This document shows, piece after piece, positions 45,177 to 56,700 of a stretch of DNA of 64,000 nucleotides. The notes under the pieces are model-generated. The model was not told where the DNA came from and ran no database searches. It saw only the letters and a program-made list of their open reading frames with translations. The translations under genes were made by a program, and so were the position numbers. The DNA is from Chenopodium formosanum (lineage: Eukaryota > Streptophyta > Magnoliopsida > Caryophyllales > Amaranthaceae), in NCBI GenBank assembly GCA_024500155.1, contig CM044868.1:41798165-41862164 (forward strand), given 5' to 3'. Each line of letters begins with the position of its first letter. Position 1 is the first letter of the stretch.

Positions 45177-47855
45177 CTATTGGTTTGAAGCTCCATCAAA
45201 ATAGAGCGTCCAGCTATCATCTTCGGTCATGAGTAAGTCTTCGTCAGGGAAATCATACTCATCTTCTTCTTTTTCAGCTTCTTCTAGCGGAAAGTCTGCT
45301 AAGAAGTCAGAAACTGCAGAACCTTTGATGGCTTTTTGTGGCACAAATCTCAAGTCAAATTGAGCCAGATTGACTATCCACCTTGATAATCTGCCGTTGA
45401 GTGTTACTTTCTCGAACAAGTATTTGAGAGGATCCATCTTGGACACGACATGCACTGTATGAGTGAGCATGTAATGTCTTAGTTTCTGTGCGGCCCATAC
45501 AAGTGCGAGACACAACTTCTCAAGTGGTGTGTATCGCGTCTCATATCCTTGAAGTTTCTTGCTCAAGTAATAGATTGCATTATCCTTGCTTTCGATTTCT
45601 TGTGCTAGCATTGCCCCCATCGTTTCTCTTGTGACCGTAAGGTAGAGTCGAAGAGGAAAGTCAGGTATTGCTGGCGCTAGCACGGGTGGGTTTGCTAAAT
45701 ACTCTTTGATCTTGTCGAAAGCCTTTTGGCAGTCATCATCCCATGTGACTGGGACATTCTTCTTAAGCTTCTTGAATATAGGTTCACATATCGCTGTGAG
45801 CTTTGATATGAACCTACTTATATACTACAATCTTCCAATGAAGCCTCGAATCTCCTTCTCATTTTTAGGTGGTGGCATGGCCATGATCGCTTTTACTTTT
45901 GTAGGATCTTTTTCAATCCCTCGAGAACTGATCACGTATCCAAGTAATTTGCCTAACGTGACTCCGAATGCACATTTTGCTGGATTTAATCTCATGTTGT
46001 ATTTGCGGAGTCTTTCAAACAACTTGCGAAGGGCAATAATATGGCCTGGGCGATCTTTAGACTTAACGATCATATCATCGACATAGACCTCCACCTCTTT
46101 GTGCATCATGTCATGTAATAATGTTGTAGCTGCTCTTTGGTAGGTGGCACCCACGTTTTTCAACCCGAATGGCATTACCGTATAGCAATATGTACCCCAT
46201 TGCGTGATGAATGTGGTTTTCTCCATGTCTTCTTCGGCCATCAATACCTGATTATATCCGGCGTAACCATCCATGAATGACAGGAGTGCATGGTTTGCTG
46301 TATTATCGACCAGAATGTCAATGTGAGGTAGAGGGAACCCATCTTTTGGGCTTGCTTTATTGAGATCCCTGTAATCAACACACATTCTGACCCTTCCATC
46401 CTTCTTTGGAACTAGAACCACATTTGCTATCCATTCCGGACACTTGGATACTCTGATGAAACCTGCGGCCAATTGCTTCCTGATTTCTTCCTTGATTTTG
46501 AGAGCCACATCTGGTTTCATTCGGCGCAACTTTTGTTTGACAGGCTTCATACCTGGAATGAGTGGTATTGTATGTTGAGCTATATCCCTGTCAATTCCTG
46601 GCATATCTTGGTATGACCAAGCAAATACATCAACAAATTCACTAAGCAAGTTAACTAGCTCTTTGCGTTCATCTTGACTTATTGTTTATCCAATTTTTAC
46701 TTCTTTAACAGTCGTATCATTGGAAATGTTAACTGTTTCTGTATCTTCAATAACTACTGTTTTATTTTCGTGTTCTTCCATTGCTTTTATTATTTCTTTG
46801 TCATTTTTATCATTAGCAAAGCAATATTGATCAGGGCTAGGGGAATGGCACGCATCGTAAGCAAAGGTACTCATTTTATTGAATTCATTGGCTAATACAT
46901 CAAGAGAGGCAAGGTCGGCTGCGACCTCACCAAAATTATTAGGACTAGAAAGAGAGGACTCAACAAGAGACTTAGGGTTAAACTTTATAGCAGAAAGAGG
47001 GTCGGCCTCAGACTCTAAGGACTCGTCTACAGACTTAGACTCAGACTCGGACTCGGATCCAGACGACTCAGACGCATCAAACATAGGACCCTCGCCAGCG
47101 GTTATTTCCAACTTCTCTCCACTCGGCGTAGTGATCCTCAATGTCTTGCGCCATCCTCTTGAAATGTTGTCAGCTTGGACGATTAACTCGGAGGGGTCAA
47201 AATCCTTGTTCTCTATGACAGCTTGAACGAGCTCGGAGTTATCATTGCGGACCGTCTTGGACTCATTTTTCTCCATTCCAAAAAGAAGGTTGATTCCTAG
47301 ATCATCAGAGTTCAGGCTAGCTGGCTTCTCGGTTGTGAAGAGCTCTTCGTCTTCGTCAACGAAGTCACAATCGAGGAGCACCTTGAATCCTGGTTCACGG
47401 ATCCCATCATGGACGAATGGCTCAGGGAATTCATAGCATGGGAAGTCTTCCCCTTCTTTAATGTACTGGCCATTGAGGATGAACGGATACGGATCCATGG
47501 CCATTTCCGTCTTCGTGATTCGAGCGTTATTGCGAGCCTTCATCTTCAATGCAGCTCGTTTCAGATCTTCTTTTGTTAGCTTGAATCCCACGCCGAAAGT
47601 ATCCTTCTTGAGCGTACCAGGATGGCCCCAAGATTCAGCCATTTTCTTCTTGAGTCCAAGGGTCATTCCAGGGAAATGACCTTGCTTCTTCAGAATGGCA
47701 TTGATACTGGTGTTTGAATAAGGATCGAAGTCGAGATGGCACTTTTCTTCCTCTTCGATCACGAGAACATCATCTAGTGAAAACCCCCAAAGATCTTCAT
47801 CTTCTTCGTCATGTTCAACATGGACGATAAGAGTATCAATAACTTGAATGCGCAT
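45177..47855 (-). pseudogene. Linker, reverse transcriptase and first RNase H, left arm
   Basis: An acidic Ser-rich linker precedes the RT (CVDYRDLNKASPKDGF, YVDDMIVKS intact) and a gypsy-type RNase H (RYTPLEKLCLALVWA). Two stops interrupt it: TAA near 46685 (Leu in the other copy) and TAG near 45824 (CAG in the other copy). Unlike the right arm it keeps the PEWIANVVLV segment of RT. The RT core itself is open. Confidence 0.88.
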
Positions 47856-47859
47856 AGGA

Positions 47860-49864
47860 GAAGCATCGATAGTAATCGGAACCCTCCAACTATGGCTTTC
47901 ACTTTCTGGTGAAGCGATGACGGAATCGCCTTTAGCTCATGAAGCCAAGGGCGTCCTAACAACAGATTGAAAGAGGCCTTAATGTCCACCACCTGAAATT
48001 TGGTGCGACGTTCAATGGCCCAAGTAGTTATATTCAGTATGGTATTGCCCACGGCTTGACGGCGAGTATTATTGTAAGCTCGAATCCCTTGAGTGGAGGG
48101 AGTCAATTCTTCATTCTTTATACCCAACTTCTTTGCAGTACGGAGTGGGCACACATTGATTGCAGAGCCATTATCAACCAGGCTCATGGGAACATTCATC
48201 TGCCTACACACTACAGTGAGGTGTAAGGCCTTATTATGTTGGTCCCCTTCCGGGGGTAGATCCTTATCAGAAAAGGAAATCAGATTGCTAGTACTCGGCA
48301 GCTCAGTAGTGAGAAAGTTGACCAATCCTTGAGGAGTCATGTCATCATCGACTCCTATTTTCACCAGAGCATTCATCACAGCCTTTCGATGCTCGTGGGA
48401 AGTGGCCAAAAGCTTCCATACATTCATCTCCACCTTGGTCTTTTGCAGTTGTTTGACCACATCGCTATTCACAGGGTCGATGGGATCAACTATCGGATGT
48501 GATTGTGGTGGAGGTGGAGGTGGGTTAGGTTGTTGCAACTGTCCACTTCTGGTGAGAACCTTGACCTCAAAGTCCCCCCAAACATCTTCACTGGTGCCGA
48601 GATATGAACAGGCTATGTCTTTGAGATAAACGTCTTCATCATCACTATCCAAGATCCCATTCACTTCTTCAGTACTTGAGATAAATACAACTTCCGGCAG
48701 AGGTTCATTCACAGGTTGAATGAGTATTGACGTATCAAAGGAGACTTCATCTCCCATGATAGCCAAAGCATCAGAAAGAGGACTTGTTTGAATGTTAGGC
48801 TTCTTGCCCCTTGGAGGGACAGGAAGTTGGTTAGCATCAATCAGGTCTTGGATTGCATCTTTCAGCCTCCAACGCTTCTTAGTGTTATGACCCTTGCCTT
48901 GATGAAACTTGCAATAAGCATTGGGGTCATAGCTAGCGGTCCTATTCTCAGGTCGAGGTTCTGGAAATGGTCCGATTGGCATAATCAGTCCCTGACCATG
49001 CAAACGGTCATAAGCAGCATCATAAGTCATTCCCAAAGGCGTATAAACCCTCTTTTGCCTTTGGAATCTTTGAGTAGGAGCATTAAGGGCCAGCACATCA
49101 TTGATGTTGATATTGTTGGTAGCATTATTGGGCTTAGAAGACGAAGAAGAAGGAGTGTCGTTCTTCTTGTTTTTCCAAGTGCTGTTGTTATTGTTGCTAC
49201 CAACAGACTTCATCAGTTCATCTTCGATATTGATTCCAATATCGTATATAGCTTCAAAGGTACTTAGAGGCAGAAACTTCAAGTGTTGCTTGTATTTATG
49301 AGTCAGATTGGCAATGAACAAGCGAACCATTTCCTTCTCCTTGGGAGGATCCACCAAGAGCGCAACTGTTTCTCTCCACCTGCTTAAGTAAGTAGTGGAG
49401 CCTTCATTCTCTTTCTGTTTGAGAATAGAGAGTTCACGTTCAGAAGTCTTGGCCTGGATGTTACACTTGTACCGATTCATAAAGCTTTCAGCAACATCCT
49501 CCCAAGTCGCGACATGTTTGGATTCCAAAGAATAGAACCACTGTTGACAGGCATGCTCTAAGGAAAGAGGAAACACCGTAGGGAAGAGTGTCACATCTAC
49601 TCCCTTAAGAGCCATAGTTGCAGAAAAAGCCTTCAAATGGAAAAGCAGATTATCAGTAGGCTTGAATTTGGGAATGTCAGCAGTGGAAAACTTCTCAGGA
49701 AGTTTCTCTCTTATGGACGAAGAGGTGACAGGCTGTTCCACATAAGTGAACTCTTCGAAAATCTTGCTCATCTGTTCCTTAATCTTGTCCATTGTAGCAG
49801 TAGTGACATTGTTTTGATTGTCCAAGTGCTGTGACACCGAAACAAACACATCTTTAATGACCAA
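47860..49864 (-). pseudogene. gag-protease, left arm
   Basis: Open except at its ends. The capsid part includes ACQQWFYSLESKHVATWED. The knuckle has lost its last cysteine (CKFHQGKGHNTKKRW against TEKCW in the other copy). The protease motif is MSLVDNGSAINVCP, then NLLLGRPWLHE. A 226-bp deletion relative to the right arm removed the gag start, with GACAA at both breakpoints. A one-base deletion in a G run near 47882 shifts the frame into the linker. Confidence 0.85.
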
Positions 49865-50072
49865 ACTTAACCTTAACCTATCCGTATTAAAAAGAAATTT
49901 TTTTTTTTATTAAAAATCTATAATTTTGAAACTCTACTTATTATTTTTTTTTTAAAAAAAAAAACATGGGAGGATACCATTCGACTTACTCCGAAAAAAA
50001 ACGACACAAAAACGAGACTTCCCTAAAATACGGTCAAAAAGTGGTGCACGAACAAGCAGATTATGTGACACA

Positions 50073-50433
50073 GCTGGCCCCGACAGGGAAATCATGGACC
50101 GCTCCGCGACGCCGGCGAGGAGACAAGCCTGGGAAGTACTCGTAGAACCATAGCTGCGATAAAAGTAATCTTTAGCACATGAGTCGAACAAGCTAAAGTG
50201 AAACAAAAAGGGAAAAGATCATCACCTCTACGACTCTCCACAAACCATAGATGGTGATGGGAGACTCGTCATTCAGCTGCCGGCAGCCATGACGTAGAGA
50301 CAAAAGAAGATCTGCGTACCCAAGACTGGCCCAACTATAGGATCCTATCTCATGGATCCTGGCCAAAGAGGGGAGGTAGCAAAGGAGCACGCGTGAACTC
50401 TTGTCAGAAGAGAGGGTCATAGAGATCACATTT
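50073..50433 (-). pseudogene. Duplicated fragment of the plant-mobile-domain ORF, intron included
   Basis: This closely matches 61938-62299 in the same orientation. It covers part of exon 2 (GLSPRRRRGAVHDFPVGAS-like), the 73-bp intron, and the end of exon 1 (VLLCYLPSLARIHEIGSYSW). Breakpoints are at CAGCTGGCCCCGAC and GTCATAGAGATCA. It is too short to be functional. Confidence 0.88.
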
Positions 50434-50440
50434 GTTTGGT

Positions 50441-50610
50441 GCGCAGTTCCAGGTCAGTTTCGTGATTTTTCCAGATTTTAACCTCCTTTTTGTGTTTGCT
50501 CTTTTGTTTAACCCATGACCGAGGGTTTTTATTCTCACATAGTAATTAGTACAGACCTAAAATCGGTTAAAATCTGGAAAAATCACAAAACTGACCTGGA
50601 ACTACGCACC
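50441..50610. repeat. Hairpin with 46-bp arms
   Basis: GGTGCGCAGTTCCAGGTCAG at 50441 and CTGACCTGGAACTACGCACC ending at 50610 start the two complementary arms, about 46 bp each with two or three mismatches, around a loop of about 78 bp. Its function is unknown. Confidence 0.88.
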
Positions 50611-50740
50611 GTGTCACGGCATTTTCTGACGTGCCACGGTGAACAGTGTCGTGACATGGGGCTGCCTGCCGTATGACGGTAGACTGCACCGTGTCACGAC
50701 AGTCTGCACCGTGACACGGTGCCCAGGAAAGTGTCCTGAC
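50609..50740. repeat. CCGTGTCACGG palindrome cluster, spacer
   Basis: ACCGTGTCACGGC, GTGCCACGGTGA, GTCGTGACATGG, TGCCGTATGACGGTA, ACCGTGTCACGAC and CACCGTGACACGGTG occur in 130 bp. Several are diverged versions of the same core. Confidence 0.85.
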
Positions 50741-51220
50741 AGTCTTTTTCTCGATTTTTGTGTGAATGTTGTGTCCAGTTTTGTGTCGTGTCTAGCTATA
50801 CGGTCAAAACACGCGTCTATAACCTCACCTAATCACTCACATATCGTGTTCACACATTTTTTTTTTTAGTCGTGCACCACTTTTTGACCGTATTTTAGGG
50901 AAGTCTCGTTTTTGTGTCGTTTTTTTTCGGAGTAAGTCGGATGGTATCCTCCCATGTTTTAAAAAAAATAAAATAATAAGTAGTGTTTCAAAATTATAGA
51001 TTTTTAATAAAAAAAAAATTTCTTTTTAATCCGGATAGATTAAGGTTAAGTTTGGTCATTAAAGGTGTGTTTGTTTCGGTGTCACAGCACTTGGACAAGA
51101 AGCAGGGGTAGATTGTTACGGTTCGAGTCCATACCTCAACAACCTCTTATACCAAAGAGGCGTACAAGGAAACCACCTCAATCATCTCCACAAGATCCAT
51201 CTCCAGTCTACTTTCAACCA

Positions 51221-53761
51221 ATGGCCACTAAGGAAGACATTGAGAACCTCAACAGGACAATCGAAAGATTGTCTGACATGATGCAGACACTCACCACTAG
51301 AGTCAGCACTGTAGAGCAAGACAATCAAAACAATGTCACTACTGCTGCAATAGACAAGATTAAGGAACAGATGAGCAAGATTTCCCAAGAGTTCACTTAT
51401 GTGGAACAGCCTGTCACCTCTTCGTCCATAAGAGAGAAACTTCCTGAGAAGTTTTCCACTGCTGACATTCCCAAATTCAAGCCTACTGATAATCTGCTTT
51501 TCCATTTGAATGCTTTTTCTACAACTATGGCTCTTAAGGGAGTAGATGTGACACTCTTCCCTACGGTGTTTCCTCTTTCCTTAGAGCATGCCTGTCAACA
51601 GTGGTTCTATTCTTTGGAATCCAAGCATGTCGCGACCTGGGAGGATGTTGCTGAAAGCTTTATGAATCAGTACAAGTGTAACATCCAGGCCAAGACTTCT
51701 GAACGTGAACTCTCTATTCTCAAACAGAAAGAGAATGAAGGCTTCACTACTTACTTAAGCAGGTGGAGAGAAACAGCTGCGCTCTTGGTGGATCCTCCCA
51801 AGGAGAAGGAAATGGTTCGCTTGTTCATTGCCAATCTGACTCATAAATACAAGTAACACTTGAAGTTTCTGCCTCTAAGTACCTTTGAAGTTGTATACGA
51901 TATTGGAATCAATATCGAAGATGAACTGATGAAGTCTGTTGGTAGCAACAATAACAACAGCACTTGGAAAAACAAGAAGAACGACACTCCTTCTTCTTCG
52001 TCTTCTAAGCCTAATAATGCTACCAACAATGTCAACATCAATGATGTGCTGGCCCTTAATGCTCCTCCTCAAAGATTCCAAAGGCAAAAGAGGGTTTATA
52101 CGCCTTTGGGAATGACTTATGATGCTGCTTATGACCGTTTGCATGGTCAGGGACTGATTATGCCAATCAGACCATTTCCAGAACCTCGACCTGAGAATAG
52201 GACCGCTAGCTATGACCCCAATGCTTATTGCAAGTTTCATCAAGGCAAGGGTCAAAACACTGAGAAGTGTTGGAGGCTGAAAGATGCAATCCAAGACCTG
52301 ATTGATGCTAACCAACTTCCTGTCCCTCCAGAGGGCAAGAAGCCTAACATTCAAACAGGTCCTCTTTCTGATGCTTTGGCTATCATGGGAGATGAAGTCT
52401 CCTTTGATCCGTCAATACTCATTCAACCTGTGAATGAACCTCTGCCGGAAGTTGTATTTATCTAAAGTACTGAAGAAGTGAATGGGATCTGGGATAGTGA
52501 TGATGAAGACGTCTATCTCAAAGACATAGCCTGTTCATCTCTCGGCACCAGTGAAGATGTTTGGGGGGACTTTGAGGTCAAGGTTCTCACCAGTAGTGGA
52601 CGGTTGCAACAACCTAACCCACCTCCACCTCCACCACAATCACATCCGATAGTTGATCCCATCGACCCTGTGAATAGCGATGTGGTCAAACAACTGCAAA
52701 AGACCAAGGTGGAGATGAATGTATGGAAGCTTTTGGCCACTTCCCACGAGCATCGAAAGGCTGTGATGAATGCTCTGGTGAAACTAGAAGTCGATGATGA
52801 CATGACTCCTCAAGGATTGGTCAACTTTCTCACTACTGAGCTGCCGAGTACTAGCAATCTGATTTCCTTTTCTGATAAGGATCTACCCCCGGAAGGGGAC
52901 CAACATAATAAGGCCTTACACCTCACTGTAGTGTGTAGGCAGATGAATGTTCCCATGAGCCTGGTTGATAATGGCTCTGCAATCAATGTGTGCCCACTCC
53001 GTACTGCAAAGAAGTTGGGTATAAAGAATGAAGAATTGACTCCCTCCACTCAAGGGATTCGAGCTTACGATAATACTCGCCGTCAAGCCGTGGGTACTAT
53101 CATACTGAATACAACTACTTGAGCCATTGAACGTCGCACCAAATTTCAGGTGGTGGACTTTAAGGCCTCTTTCAATCTGTTGTTAGGACGCCATTGGCTT
53201 CATGAGCTAAAGGCGATTCCGTCATCGCTTCACCAGAAAGTGAAAGCCATAGTTGGAGGGGTTCCGATTACTATCGATGCTTCTCCTATGCGCATTCAAG
53301 TTATTGATACTCCTATCGTCCATGTTGAACATGACGAAGAAGATGAAGATCTTTAGGGGTTTTCACTAGATGATGTTCTCGTGATCGAAGAGGAGGAAAA
53401 GTGCCATCTCGACTTCGATCCTTATTTAAACACCAGTATCAATGCCATTCTGAAGAAGCAAGGTCATTTCCCTGGAATGACCCTTGGACTCAAGAAGAAA
53501 ATGGCTTAATCTTGTGGCCATCCTGGTGCGCTCAAGAAGGATACTTTCGGCGTGGGATTCAAGCCAACAAAAGAAGATCTGAAACGAGCTGCATTGAAGA
53601 TGAAGGCTCGCAATAACGCTCGAATCACGAAGACGGAAATGGCCATGGATCCGTATCCGTTCACCCTCAATGGCTAGTACATCAAAGAAGGGGAAGACTT
53701 CCCATGCTAAGAATTCCCTGAGCCATTCGTCCATGATGGGATCCGTGAACCAGGATTCGAG
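51221..53761 (+). pseudogene. gag-protease of Tat-type element, right arm
   Basis: The start is ATG at 51221 (MATKEDIENLNRTIERL), chosen because the gag at 3105 begins MASKKEI. The capsid part, an intact knuckle (CKFHQGKGQNTEKCW) and the protease motif LVDNGSAINVCP follow in one unbroken frame that continues into pol at 53762. Seven in-frame stops interrupt it: 51854, 52463, 53120, 53354, 53506, 53675 and 53708. At the first four and at 53675 the partner copy has Gln, Ser, Trp or Gln, mostly C-to-T or G-to-A changes. There is no frameshift. It would otherwise encode a gag-pro-pol polyprotein of about 2138 residues. Confidence 0.85.
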
Positions 53762-56700
53762 GTGCTCCTCGATTGGGACTTCGTTAACGAAGACGAAGAG
53801 CTCTTCACAACCGAGAAGCCAGCTAGCCTGAACTCTGATGATCTAGGAATCAACCTTCTTTTTGGAATGGAGAAAAATGAGTCCAAGACGGTCCGCAATG
53901 ATAACTCCGAGCTCGTTCAAGCTGTCATAGCGAACAAGGATTTTGACCCCTCCGAGTTAATCGTCCAAGCTAACAACATTTCAAGAGGATGGCGCAAGAC
54001 ATTGAGGATCACTACGCCGAGTGGAGAGAAGTTGGAAATAACCGCTGGCGAGGGTCCTATGTTTGATGCGTCTGAGTCGTATGGATCCGAGTCCGAGTCT
54101 GAGTCTAAGTCTGTAGACGAGTCATTAGAGTCTGAGGCCGACCCTCTTTCTGCTATAGAGTTTAACCCTAAGTCTCTTGTTGAGTCCTCTCTTTCTAGTC
54201 CTAATAATTTTGGTGAGGTCGCAGCCGACCTTGCCTCTCTTGATGTATTAGCCAGTGAATTCAATAAAATGAGTACCTTTGCTTACGATGCGTGCCATTC
54301 CCCTAGCCCTGATCAATATTGCTTTGCTAATGATAAAAATGACAAAGAAATAATAAAAGCAATGGAAGAACACGAAAATAAAACAGTAGTTATTGAAGAT
54401 ACAGAAACAGTTAACATTTCCAATGATACGACTGTTAAAGAAGTAAAAATTGGATTAACACTAAGTCAAGATGAACGCAAAGAGCTAATTAACTTGCTTA
54501 GTGAATTTGTTGATGTATTTGCTTGGTCATACCAAGATATGCCAGGAATTGACAGGGATATAGCTCAGCATACAATACCACTCATTCCAGGTATGAAGCT
54601 TGTCAAACAAAAGCTGCGCCGAATGAAACCAGATGTGGCTCTCAAAATCAAGGAAGAAATCAGGAAGCAATTGGCCGCAGGTTTCATCAGAGTATCCAAG
54701 TATCCAAAGAAGGATGGAAGGGTCAGAATGTGTGTTGATTACAGGGATCTCAATAAAGCAAGCCCAAAAGATGGGTTCCCTCTACCTCACATTGACATTC
54801 TGGTCGATAATACAGCAAACCATGCACTCCTGTCATTCATGGATGGTTACGCCGGATATAATCAGGTATTGATGGCCGAAGAAGACATGGAGAAAACCAC
54901 ATTCATCACGCAATGGGGTACATATTGCTATACGGTAATGCCATTCGGGTTGAAAAACGTGGGTGCCACCTACCAAAGAGCAACTACAGCATTATTACAT
55001 GACATGATGCGCAAAGAGGTGGAGGTCTATGTCGATGATATGATCGTTAAGTCTAAATATCGCCCAGGCCATATTATTGCCCTTCGCAAGTTCTTTGAAA
55101 GACTCCGCAAATACAACATGAGATTAAATCCAGCAAAATGTGCATTCGGAGTCACGTTAGGCAAATTACTTGGATACGTGATCAGTTCTCGAGGGATTGA
55201 AAAAGATCCTACAAAAGTAAAAGCGATCATGGCCATGCCACCACCTAAAAATGAGAAGGAGATTCGAGGCTTCATTGGAAGGTTGCAGTATATAAGTAGG
55301 TTCATATCAAAGCTCACAGCGATATGTGAACCTATATTCAAGAAGCTTAAGAAGAATGTCCCAGTCACATGGGATGATGACTGCCAAAAGGCTTTCGACA
55401 AGATCAAAGAGTATTTAGCAAACCCACCCGTGCTAGCGCCAGCAATACCTGACTTTCCTCTTCGACTCTACCTTACGGTCACAAGAGAAACGATGGGGGC
55501 AATGCTAGCACAAGAAATCGAAAGCAAGGATAATGCAATCTATTACTTGAGCAAGAAACTTCAAGGATATGAGACGCGATACACACCACTTGAGAAGTTG
55601 TGTCTCACACTTGTATGGACCGCACAGAAACTAAGACATTACATGCTCACTCATACAGTGCATGTCGTGTCCAAGATGGATCCTCTCAAATACTTGTTCG
55701 AGAAAGTAACACTCAACGGCAGATTATCAAGGTGGATAGTCAATCTGGCTCAATTTGACTTGAGATTTGTGCCACAAAAAGCCATCAAAGGTTCTGCAGT
55801 TTCTGACTTCTTAGCAGACTTTTCGCTAGATGAAGCTGAAAAAGAAGAAGATGAGTATGATTTCCCTGACGAAGACTTACTCATGACCGAAGATGATAGC
55901 TGGACGCTCTATTTTGATGGAGCTTCAAACCAAAGAGGATGTGGTGTAGGAGTCTTGCTCGTATCACCCAATGAAGAGCACATCCCAATTTCCATGAAGC
56001 TCGACTTTGATGTCACCAACAATGCCGCAGAATATGAAGCATGCATTTTGGGGTTAGAAACAGTTGTCGCCGTGGGAATTAAGAAACTCATAATCTACGG
56101 TGATTCTTCACTAATCATTAACCAAATCTCCAAGAGATGGAAAGTGAGAAGTGAAAGTCTCACTATGTATCAAGCTCATTTAGAAATTCTCACGGAGCAA
56201 CTAGATGAAGTGGAGTATACGTATTTGGCAAGAGAAGAAAACCAATTCGCCGACGCACTAGCTAAATTAGCATCAATGGTGCGAATTCCAACTGATACAA
56301 TCAGAATGCCACTGACCATAGAAAGAAGATATGAGCCAACTTATGTTCATGCACTTGACGATGAACAAGAACCACAAGAAGATGAAGAGCCATGGTATAC
56401 GGACATCCTTAATTATGTGACCAAAGGAGAATACCCTCCTAATACTGATAAAAGGGCACGCCGTGCTTTGAGGCTCCTGGCCTCACAGTATGTGCTCATC
56501 AGGGGAGAACTCCACAAGAGAACTGCAATGGGAAGAAATCTCTTATGCATAGCCAAGAAAGAAGCACATAAAACCATGGAAAACCTTCATGTTGGTATAT
56601 GTGGAACACACATGAATGCAAAGATGTTAGTCCAAAAGATTCAACGACAAGGTTACTATTGGACTACTATGGAGAGAGATTGTCACGAATACGTCAAGAA

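Larger units (their letters stand above)
43103..50051 (-). mobile_element. Left arm of large inverted repeat: Tat-type gag-pol copy
   Basis: This arm is the reverse complement, with scattered substitutions and small indels, of 50870-57996. It holds the 3' palindrome cluster, a whole gag-pol relic and a short leader. Homology stops at about 43103 on the outside, where the right arm continues toward the antisense ORFs, and at 50051 on the inside. No LTR, PBS or target-site duplication was found at either end, so it is a fragment rather than a complete insertion. Confidence 0.85.
50052..50869. other. Spacer between the inverted-repeat arms
   Basis: 818 bp present once. It contains, left to right, a fragment of the plant-mobile-domain ORF, a long hairpin, a palindrome cluster and an AT-rich piece. 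A segment near 50520 (GACCGAGGGTTTTTATT) is the reverse complement of one near 60438, linking the spacer to the region beyond the right arm. Confidence 0.8.

Noticed and set aside
46879..49301. Plus-strand open frames across the left arm
   Set aside because: All are reverse-strand shadows of gag-pol; the same shadows recur on the minus strand of the right arm.
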